A stretch of DNA of 64,000 nucleotides from Tragulus kanchil. Lineage: Eukaryota; Chordata; Mammalia; Artiodactyla; Tragulidae. Location: the NCBI GenBank assembly GCA_022376925.1, contig JAIOJX010000025.1, positions 141,629,301 through 141,693,300 of the forward strand. The letters run 5' to 3'. A program made the translations under genes and the position numbers. This document shows, piece after piece, positions 55,481 to 64,000 of the stretch (the stretch's first letter is position 1; each line of letters starts with the position of its first letter). The notes beneath the pieces were generated by a model, which saw only the letters and a program-made list of their open reading frames with translations, did no database searches and was not told the origin of the DNA.

Positions 55481-57170
55481 GGCTTCTGTTCTCATCAGAA
55501 GCTAGAAATAAGAATGCATTACTTAGACAACTATCTAAACAATTAGATGGAATAAGATCCAAGTAGTGGCACAGCATTTCAAAGACTAGAGTACAAGCAT
55601 ATAGATAACAGTAAATCACTATATACATAAATAATTTTGGTAATGGGAATCTATTAGTATCCTTGAGCACCAAATGCCTAGACTTAAGTGTGTTGGCTTA
55701 TTTATTAGTCATTTTCTTCATACTGTGTTTCCATTTATCTTGAGCTCAACTTGCACTTGGTTGATACTTGGTTTAATTGTTCAGTTTAAAGGTCGTTCTT
55801 CCCTTCAACTTTATTCTCTCTTTGTTGTCAAAGACAGAAGACACATAGGAACAGATTTTTCCTGTTAACCTGCATTAAACTTTAGGATGAGCTATTATTT
55901 GTGACTTTTCTTTAACTAAAGGAGAATAAACAGAAGGAAAATATTTTTTATATGGAGCAGAGACAGTTACAATAAAGTGTGAAAAAGGAAAGATGTCTGT
56001 GAATATAGACTGGAAAGATGGGGGCATCTGAATACCTCATACTTTTGACTCCCACTGAAGCCCGGCCTGCTTGTCCGTATTGGCAAGAGTGAAGACGAAG
56101 CTGCAGACCTCCTTTCAGGATGCCTTTTATCCTTTTGTATCCATCATTTGAAGAAACCCTTGATTCTCCTATACATCACTTACTTTTACCTGTTTTCTAG
56201 ACCTTTCTTCTTTCTTTAGACTACATAGTTGATTATCAGAATGCTCTGTATTTTGATATTTTCTCAGAGCACTGCTTTTACCATCTTGCTCTTACTGAAG
56301 CCTGCCTCTCCCTTGAGGATATTGTAGTCTTTAATACAAGTGATGATTGTTTTATCTTAATATGTGTAAGTTGTACCTATCACAGAAATTAACTGTCATA
56401 TCTCTTTCTGAAACATTAGAGATGCATTATCAATCATTCCTTCCTGAAACACTTTCTTTGTTTTCCCTTCATTCACTGACTGTATCTCAGACTTCTCAGC
56501 TAGTGTCTTTTCATCTACTCACCCTTTTATTTAAGGTCTATGTGGCATCAAAAATCAGTATGTCCAAATCCAAGATCCTTTTATTTTCTCCCCAAATCTG
56601 TCTTCCTATTTCAATTCAGTGGTGGCAAATCCTGTTGATCAGTACTTATGACTAGATTCACTCTTGACTACTCTTACTTTCACACCTCAAATACAGTGTG
56701 TCAGCAAATACTATATTTCAATTTTGCCTTCAAAATACATTCAGAATTTGACCATTTTCCACACTGCAATTTTTTGATCTAATCCGAAAATTATCTTTTC
56801 TGGACTATTTTAATATTTTTGTAATGGTTCCCAATTCCTCATGCCTGGCCTTTTCTAAAATTTGAATCAAATTTTAGGGAAGTAGCCAAAGCCATTGGGG
56901 TTTTGTGAAAAAACCCTTAGATGGCCTTCCAAGTTATCTGTGGTAAAGCCCAAGGCTTTCAATGTACCTGCATGTACTAGTTGTCATTACTGCTTTGAAG
57001 TTATCATCTATTACTCAGTCCCTTGCCTGTCTCTGCCTAGGGCTTTGCTCTTGATAATCCATTTGTCTACACTGTCTTCACTCCAGACATCTGAGAGTTC
57101 ACTCTCAGGTCTTAGTCCCAATGTCTTCTTCTCAGTCAGGCCTAGGACCATCCTATTAAAACTACAACAT
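55481..57170. other. AT-rich spacer, nothing recognised
   Basis: No known element is recognised. The frames of 102 and 100 residues at 56347-56655 and 56895-57197 recur unchanged in the D19 duplicate, show no domain, and the second runs into a SINE head. Not called as genes. Confidence 0.5.
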
Positions 57171-58502
57171 GGGCTTCCCTGGTGGTCCAGTGGGTAAGGA
57201 CACCGCCTTGCAGTGCAAGGGGCCCCGGTTCGATCCCTGGCCTGGGAAGAGCCCATGTGCCATGGAGCGGCTGGACCAATGTGTCCAATTACGAGCCAGA
57301 GCTCTGGAGAGCATGCACCCAGAGCCGGTGCTCTGTCGATGGGGCCATGGACCAAAGAACAAAGATGGATGAAAATGACAAATGAAAGACTTTGAACTGT
57401 CATATCTCTTTAAGGTCTTTAATACAAGTGATGATTGTTTTATCTTAATATGTGTAAGTTGTACCTATCACAGAAATTAACTGTCATATCTCTTTCTGAA
57501 ACATTAGAGATGCATTATCAATCATTCCTTCCTGAAACACTTTCTTTGTTTTCCCTTCATTCACTGACTGTATCTCAGACTTCTCAGCTAGTGTCTTTTC
57601 ATCTACTCACCCTTTTATTTAAGGTCTATGTGGCATCAAAAATCAGTATGTCCAAATCCAAGATCCTTTTATTTTCTCCCCAAATCTGTCTTCCTATTTC
57701 AATTCAGTGGTGGCAAATCCTGTTGATCAGTACTTATGACTAGATTCACTCTTGACTACTCTTACTTTCACACCTCAAATACAGTGTGTCAGCAAATACT
57801 ATATTTCAATTTTGCCTTCAAAATACATTCAGAATTTGACCATTTTCCACACTGCAATTTTTTGATCTAATCCGAAAATTATCTTTTCTGGACTATTTTA
57901 ATATTTTTGTAATGGTTCCCAATTCCTCATGCCTGGCCTTTTCTAAAATTTGAATCAAATTTTAGGGAAGTAGCCAAAGCCATTGGGGTTTTGTGAAAAA
58001 ACCCTTAGATGGCCTTCCAAGTTATCTGTGGTAAAGCCCAAGGCTTTCAATGTACCTGCATGTACTAGTTGTCATTACTGCTTTGAAGTTATCATCTATT
58101 ACTCAGTCCCTTGCCTGTCTCTGCCTAGGGCTTTGCTCTTGATAATCCATTTGTCTACACTGTCTTCACTCCAGACATCTGAGAGTTCACTCTCAGGTCT
58201 TAGTCCCAATGTCTTCTTCTCAGTCAGGCCTAGGACCATCCTATTAAAACTACAACATGGGCTTCCCTGGTGGTCCAGTGGGTAAGGACACCGCCTTGCA
58301 GTGCATGGGGCGCCGGTTCGATCCCTGGCCTGGGAAGAGCCCATGTGCCATGGAGCGGCTGGACCAATGTGTCCAATTACCGAGCCAGAGCTCTGGAGAG
58401 CATGCACCCAGAGCCGGTGCTCTGTGACAACAGAGGCCACCGCGATGGGAGGCCCACATGGACCAAAGAACAAAGATGGATGAAAATAGACAAATGAAAG
58501 AC
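56327..58502. repeat. Tandem duplication D19, unit 1088 bp (56327-57390 / 57415-58502), complex join
   Basis: The left copy ends inside a SINE at 'aatgaaagac'. Bridging bases 57391-57414 contain a 17-base piece (aactgtcatatctcttt, 57396-57412) that is an exact copy of 56390-56406. The left SINE copy also has a damaged interior ('gtgctctgtcgatggggcc') relative to the right. Confidence 0.94.
57171..57390 (+). mobile_element. CHR-2-like SINE, damaged left copy at the D19 join
   Basis: Head and body as at 58259, but with about 25 bases missing in the body and no tail, because the copy ends at the D19 join. Confidence 0.85.
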
Positions 58503-58558
58503 CAATAGAAGTAACCCGCCTGCTCCCCTCCCTCCCCACTGCAACTCCCCCCCAAAAA
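58259..58558 (+). mobile_element. CHR-2-like SINE (C-rich-tail subfamily), full length
   Basis: 'gggcttccctggtggtccag', 'gacaccgccttgcagtgcat', 'agagctctggagagcatgca', 'gtgctctgtgacaacagagg', then the C-rich tail and A-run. Imperfect target-site duplication 'aaaactacaacat'/'aaaactatagcacat'. Confidence 0.9.
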
Positions 58559-58571
58559 AACTATAGCACAT

Positions 58572-59338
58572 CTGACCCACATGTACTTTCTTTACTTCCC
58601 TTCAGTGCCTTACTCCTGTTGTATTGATAACTATAACTTGTAATTATTAATTTTATTTTTAATTAGTATGCAAGCTCTATGGGGTTATGTTTTTCTCTGT
58701 GTAATTATGTCTGTAGTTTCTGAATCTATAAAGATGCATGACAGTAAAATGGATTACATGAACAAGTATTTCTTAAGATAGTAAACAAAAATTATTTAAA
58801 ATGACTGGAATAATAAAAATATATATCTACAGAAATTAATGAAAGCAACTATTGGTAAGAAAATTTAATGAGACGGAAAAAAATTGCAAGCATTCTTGAA
58901 GAATCTTCTTATCTCCTTTTACAGTCACTCTTGACTCTTTCTCAAGGGTGACTGTTGTCCTGACATTTAACACTAAAGGTTACTTTTTGCCAGTTTTTCT
59001 CAACTTCATATAAATAGAATCATTTAATATGTATCATATAGTCTAACTTTTTAAGCTCAAAATTATGTTATGGGATGCATCTTATTTATGTACCTGTAGG
59101 TTAAATCTTTCTATAGTTATCATAACTCATTCAATGAGTATACAATCATCTGTTCCAATACTAACGAATATTTGTATGGTGTTCTTTGCAAATATTCAAA
59201 TAATAAATTTTCATTAATATTTAAGTATCATTAATGTTAAGGACTTTTTGTACCTATCTTTGGTGCCCATGTAGAAGCTAGTATTTGTGAAGAAAACCAA
59301 GAAGAGTTTCCAGTCCTCTACATTTTTACAATCTATTG
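58572..59338. other. AT-rich spacer, nothing recognised
   Basis: 'ataaatagaatcatttaat' and nearby may be very old L1, but this is not secure. No gene signal. Confidence 0.4.
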
Positions 59339-59862
59339 TTATTGTTGCTTAGTTAATTAAGTCATGTCCAACTCTTTGTGACACCATGAACTACAGCATG
59401 CTAGGCTTCCCTGTGCTTCACCATCGTCAGAAGATTGCTCAAAGTGCTGTCCATTAATTCAGTGATTCCGTCCAACCATCTATTCCTCTATCATCCCGTT
59501 CTCCTCCTCTCCTCACTCTTTCTTAGCATCAGGGTCTTGCCAAATGAGTCAGCTCTTTGCATCAGGTGGCCAAAGGATTGGAGCCTCAGCATCTCTCCTT
59601 CCAAGGAATATTAAGGGTTGATTTCCCTTAGGGTTGATTGATTTGATCTCCTCTCTGAGGGATTCTCCAGAGTCTTTCCCGGCTCCACAGTTTAAAACTA
59701 TCCATTCTTTGCTGCTTAGCCTTCCTTATGGTCCAGCTCTCGCATCCATACATGACTACTGGAAAAACCATAGCTTTGACTATATGGATCTTTGTCAGCA
59801 AAGTAATGTGTCTACTTTTTAATATACTGTCTAGGTTTGTCATACCTTTCCTTTTAGTGAGA
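59339..59862 (-). mobile_element. BovB LINE 3' end, antisense
   Basis: Reverse BovB 3' region: 'caactctttgtgacaccatg', 'agcatcagggtcttgcca', 'gagtcagctctttgcatca', 'ggccaaaggattggagcctc', 'ccatacatgactactggaaa'. It contains the 3' hallmark shared with Bov-A. The 5' side fades at about 59862. Confidence 0.92.
59628..59843 (-). pseudogene. BovB ORF2 C-terminal remnant
   Basis: 71 residues that include MTNLDSILKSRHITLLTK, VKAMVFPVVMYGCESWTIRK and MDSFKLWSRERLWRIP, characteristic of the region after the reverse transcriptase domain in RTE/BovB. Isolated by 5' truncation, so it cannot encode an enzyme. Confidence 0.88.
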
Positions 59863-62033
59863 AAGCAAGTTAAATTAGTATGTTCTTTAAGTAATTATTC
59901 TTTTCAGTCTCAACCACAGAATTCTTTCAACAACTGTATCCTGGTCTGTGTATCTATGTTCATTTTAAAGAGGCTAGTTTCTTTTTATCATTCAAATTTG
60001 AATTAATTCAAGCCTAAATTAAAGTCTTTTATGGGCATCACTCTATATAAAATCCAAAGAGTTAACAGAATGTAGAGTGTTATCAGATACTCAATTTACC
60101 ACATACTCAAAATGAAGTAGCAAACCAGCCAAACTCCAACACAAGAGCAGCCATCAATGTAAAATCATGGTTTCATAAACAAGAATATTGTGCTATGAAA
60201 GGTCATTGCATAAATGATAACTGTGGACGGAGTGGCAGAACACATCTTCCTGGGATACCCTTGCCAATCTTCAGATGACCTATAGCACTGCTCTCAGTTT
60301 ATAACATGTGAGATTAAACCCATGTGAAAAATTTCACTTAGAGATTAATACTGGCATTATGTATTTTTATATATATAAGAAAACTTCAACGATGCAAACT
60401 ATTATCTCTCTCAGAATATCAGTGATTCAAATAGTTCATAGTTGTATTGTGGCTTCCCAAAGATATCATACTTGACAGTATAAACAAATAAATGATGCTT
60501 TCACTCATATGGTACCCTATGTAAACTTTAATACCATTCTCGAAGAAAATGTTCTTATTTTTATTCAACAGGAGAGAGCAGCTTTCATCTTTGGCACACT
60601 CCCCATTCCTATCCCATCCTATATGGTAAGAGAAGGAAGAATCTGAGAAAATTAACCAAGGGTCTATGCTAGTTGTGAAAAGTCACATAATTTTCTCTGG
60701 GAAACTTTGTAATTAAAAACAAAAAATTTAGAAACGGTCGTTCCTATTAAGCACATTATTATTGATGCCTCTGTGACAGACAGGACTCTTAGGAATCCCA
60801 ATCAGGGCTTCTCTGGTAGCTCATTGGTAAAGAGTTCGCCTGCCAATACAGGAGACATGGGTTCAAACTCTGATCTGGGAAGGTCCCACATGCTGCAGAG
60901 CAACTAAGCCTGTGAGCCAAATGACTAGAAACATTTTCTATTTTTTACAGGTTTGTCATACCTTTCCTTTTAGTGAGAAAGCAAGTTAAATTAGTATGTT
61001 CTTTAAGTAATTATTCTTTTCAGTCTCAACCACAGAATTCTTTCAACAACTGTATCCTGGTCTGTGTATCTATGTTCATTTTAAAGAGGCTAGTTTCTTT
61101 TTATCATTCAAATTTGAATTAATTCAAGCCTAAATTAAAGTCTTTTATGGGCATCACTCTATATAAAATCCAAAGAGTTAACAGAATGTAGAGTGTTATC
61201 AGATACTCAATTTACCACATACTCAAAATGAAGTAGCAAACCAGCCAAACTCCAACACAAGAGCAGCCATCAATGTAAAATCATGGTTTCATAAACAAGA
61301 ATATTGTGCTATGAAAGGTCATTGCATAAATGATAACTGTGGACGGAGTGGCAGAACACATCTTCCTGGGATACCCTTGCCAATCTTCAGATGACCTATA
61401 GCACTGCTCTCAGTTTATAACATGTGAGATTAAACCCATGTGAAAAATTTCACTTAGAGATTAATACTGGCATTATGTATTTTTATATATATAAGAAAAC
61501 TTCAACGATGCAAACTATTATCTCTCTCAGAATATCAGTGATTCAAATAGTTCATAGTTGTATTGTGGCTTCCCAAAGATATCATACTTGACAGTATAAA
61601 CAAATAAATGATGCTTTCACTCATATGGTACCCTATGTAAACTTTAATACCATTCTCGAAGAAAATGTTCTTATTTTTATTCAACAGGAGAGAGCAGCTT
61701 TCATCTTTGGCACACTCCCCATTCCTATCCCATCCTATATGGTAAGAGAAGGAAGAATCTGAGAAAATTAACCAAGGGTCTATGCTAGTTGTGAAAAGTC
61801 ACATAATTTTCTCTGGGAAACTTTGTAATTAAAAACAAAAAATTTAGAAACGGTCGTTCCTATTAAGCACATTATTATTGATGCCTCTGTGACAGACAGG
61901 ACTCTTAGGAATCCCAATCAGGGCTTCTCTGGTAGCTCATTGGTAAAGAGTTCGCCTGCCAATACAGGAGACATGGGTTCAAACTCTGATCTGGGAAGGT
62001 CCCACATGCTGCAGAGCAACTAAGCCTGTGAGC
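59833..62033. repeat. Tandem duplication D20, unit 1116 bp (59833-60917 / 60949-62033)
   Basis: The left copy ends in a CHR-2-type SINE at 'gcctgtgagcca', followed by about 30 poorly matching bases that loosely resemble the sequence just upstream of the restart ('tttctattttttacagg' against 'gtctactttttaatat'). The right copy restarts at 'aggtttgtcatacc'. Confidence 0.95.
60805..60922 (+). mobile_element. CHR-2-type SINE, truncated at the D20 join
   Basis: Same as the first 118 bases of 61921-62272, then lost in the join. Confidence 0.85.
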
Positions 62034-62272
62034 CACAACTATTGAGCCTGTGCTCTAGAGCCTCATAACCACAATTATTGAGCCTATGTACTGCAACTAC
62101 TGAAGTCCATGTGCCCTAGAGCCTGAGTTCCATAGGAGAAGTCACCGCAACAAGAAACCTGCTTGCCTCAACTAGAGAGTAGCCCCCACTCCCTGCAACT
62201 GGATAAGAGCCTGTGGCAGCAACGAAGATCCAGAATAGCCAAAAATAAATAAATAAATAAATATTTTTAAAA
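61921..62272 (+). mobile_element. CHR-2/SINE2-type SINE, full length
   Basis: 'gggcttctctggtagctcat', 'gcctgccaatacaggagaca', 'catgctgcagagcaactaag', repeated modules (actattgagcctgtgc; caactactgaagtccatg), 'cagcaacgaagatccagaat', 'agccaaaaataaataaataa'. Short direct repeat 'gaatcccaa' on both sides. Confidence 0.9.
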
Positions 62273-62296
62273 AGAATCCCAAAATAATAATTAGTA

Positions 62297-62330
62297 CTTG
62301 CTTCTCAGCCTTTTGGCTAAGATCAAGTAC
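62297..62330 (+). pseudogene. U2 snRNA pseudogene (5' part clear, may extend to about 62385)
   Basis: 'gcttctcagccttttggcta' followed by 'agatcaagt' matches the U2 snRNA 5' end, including the branch-site-pairing neighbourhood start, with one change (tcag for tcgg). Further on 'cccaatatatttgaaatat' resembles the U2 'caatatattaaatgg' block at about the right spacing. Changes and lack of U2 promoter signals indicate a retro-integrated pseudogene. Confidence 0.72.
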
Positions 62331-62599
62331 AGAATGTTATTAATTCATTTTTTCATTTGCTGTTCATCACCCAATATATTTGAAATATATGTATATATTT
62401 CAAGTATATATACATGAAAATCTATGGTGTGTTAGGCAATGTTGTAGAGATATAAAAACATATTAAGAAAGGTAAAGTTTCTGGCTAATAAACTTGTGAG
62501 AAATTAAAGAATACATAATATTTCAGATAGTATGTATTGCATAGAATACACACATATAATGTATTGAGATACACACACTTGCACACACCTGTGTGCATG

Positions 62600-62942
62600 C
62601 CTACACACACAATGTATTTAGCCAATTCGGGTCAGACCCAGCTGGTTGAAACTTCTCTTTGAGAACTCGTTCACCTAGTCTTAGCTGGGTCTGCTCACCT
62701 ACCTGAGATGAGCTAGTGGTTTGGGTGGGGCTGTGGCCTTGGTTTCCCAAATGGCAATCACTTCATCTGGTATCTTATCCTGTAGGAAGCTAACCTGTGA
62801 TTATATACATGACAGCAGTGTTTCAAGAGCAGTGACAGAGCTAAGACTAGTGGTAAAGTACCCTCCCAAGTCACTGTTTCATGTTTGCTACTCTACCATT
62901 GGCCAAAGGAGCCAAATTGTCAGCGTATATGAATCAGTGTAA
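62600..62942. repeat. Probable old interspersed repeat, unassigned
   Basis: 'ggcaatcacttcatctggta', 'ggaagctaacctgtgattat', 'gctactctaccattggcca' give the impression of a familiar mammalian repeat, but I cannot name it. The 73-residue frame through it has no domain. Confidence 0.3.
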
Positions 62943-63095
62943 AATATCTGCTTGCAATGCAGAAGACCTAGGATCAAAAGATCCTCTGGAGAAGGGGAAA
63001 GACAGCCCACTCTGGTATTCTTGCCTGGGAAATTCCATGGACAGGGGAGCTTGGTGGGCTGCAGTCCGTGGGGTCACAGAGTCAGACATGACTTT
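62943..63095 (+). mobile_element. Bov-tA SINE, 5'-truncated
   Basis: 'ctgcttgcaatgcagaagac', 'gatcctctggagaaggggaa', 'gtattcttgcctgggaaatt', 'ggtgggctgcagtccgtggg', 'cacagagtcagacatgact'. Confidence 0.88.
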
Positions 63096-63109
63096 TACTT
63101 TTTCTTAAA

Positions 63110-63932
63110 GTAAACTTTCACTTTTTATTAAAGGAGTAGTGTAAGTGTTTTAGTATAGGTAGGTGTAAACAAACGGAAGAACCATTATTACAACAATGCA
63201 CCATAGATAGTACATATGTATGTACATACCTTTGGCTCATAAATGCCAAACTCTAAAATAATGATGGTTTGGCCCATTTAAAATTTATCAGTTATTTGGC
63301 CTTAAATTTATCAGATATTTCACACAATTTTGTGAGGCATAATGTTCAGCAAGTGCCTACATTTATACCCAGAGTTCTGAAGGAGAAAAAGCATATTACT
63401 AATATCTTTTATATGTATAGAAGATTGTTATACAAATAATATTAAGAATTATTTCTACTTTTCAAGTAGTAAAAGTTGTACTGATAGAGATGTAAATAAA
63501 TATATTATTGCAGAACAATACGATAAGAGTATTATAAGTAGATAATTACAGTTACCAATTTCACTGGAATGAGTCTTTTCTGCTATGCGGCAATCCTACC
63601 CTTGGTAAAATATAGAAACTCCTATACTCTTTCAGAATGAAATGCTGAGATAAAGATGCAATGGGAAACCTTTTATTTCTTAACTTGTCATTAACATGAA
63701 GCAGACAGTGCAGCTCATAGAGACACAGTCTATTATAAATGTCATAGATATTTTACTTGCAAATTTTCTTATCATTTCAAGAATCCCCCAAACATAAATT
63801 CTGTACATAATAGTGTAAAATGGAAAAGATCTTATTCTCTGTGCTAAATGAATGGAAGTGCTTCATAATCTTTATGAAGATTATGTCTCTAGTGAATGAA
63901 AATGGAAAAGATTTTTTCCAAATGATCAGGTA
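63110..63932. other. AT-rich spacer, nothing recognised
   Basis: About 800 bases without a recognised repeat, RNA or gene. Confidence 0.5.
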
Positions 63933-64000
63933 CTTATCCTGTAGGAAGCTAACCTGTGATTATATACAGAGCAGTGACAGAGCTTGGTAAAGTACCCTCC

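Larger units (their letters stand above)
62774..64000. repeat. Tandem duplication D21, unit about 1159 bp (62774- / 63933-), cut by window end
   Basis: 'cttatcctgtaggaagctaa' starts at 62774 and again at 63933. The right copy's first 68 bases lack two blocks present in the left (after 'gattatataca' and after 'gacagagct'), the same head damage as in D13, D15 and D17. Confidence 0.88.

Overview
The window looks like non-coding, AT-rich nuclear DNA of a ruminant. The evidence is the repeat complement: many Bov-tA/Bov-A SINEs on both strands, two pieces of the BovB (RTE-clade) LINE, CHR-2/SINE2-like tRNA-derived SINEs, mammalian L1, L2 and MIR fossils, a Tigger-type DNA transposon and LTR pieces. 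The species cannot be fixed from sequence alone. I find no intact protein-coding gene. The only protein-like reading frames are decayed BovB ORF2 fragments and frames running through SINEs.

Layout. 1-2540: antisense L1 broken up by SINEs and microsatellites. 2540-5400: AT-rich sequence with one Bov-tA. 5400-8880: antisense old L1 carrying an older SINE. 9285-14286: a sense BovB (endonuclease and reverse transcriptase remains, both inactivated) with a younger SINE inside. 14290-20700: Bov-tA elements plus two LTR-like fragments in opposite orientation. 20750-23350: sense L1 3' end, a Bov-tA and a GC-richer segment ending in a candidate exon. 23400-25380: a Tigger-type element, then antisense L1 with a SINE insertion. 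25380-34000: mostly unassigned AT-rich DNA with two CHR-2-like SINEs. 34000-38500: SINEs and antisense old L1. 38500-40800: an old unassigned repeat. 41300-44340: L2 with a Bov-tA. 44380-59300: AT-rich spacer with scattered SINEs and MIRs. 59339-59862: antisense BovB 3' end. 61921-62385: a full-length CHR-2-like SINE and a U2 snRNA pseudogene. 62600-64000: an unassigned old repeat, a Bov-tA and spacer.

The dominant structure is not explained by repeats. At least 20 complete head-to-tail duplications, and a 21st cut by the window end, tile almost the whole window. Each unit is about 1.02-1.18 kb, with a different sequence each time. Their limits ignore L1, BovB, SINE and spacer boundaries. The two copies are almost identical except near the junctions, where the end of the left copy and the start of the right copy carry small indels, scrambled filler or large gaps. 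Several join at 3-8 bp of shared sequence. Removing one copy of each unit leaves about 42 kb. I infer that these are most likely overlapping contig or read ends placed next to each other without being merged, so nearly every local copy number here should be treated as suspect. A biological origin would be extraordinary and can be tested with raw reads.

A second pattern is a tRNA-derived SINE subfamily of about 300 bp with a CHR-2-like head, an unusual body and a C-rich tail. It is present at about ten independent sites, several with clear target-site duplications, and it interrupts L1, BovB and Bov-tA. It therefore looks like a relatively young family in this lineage.
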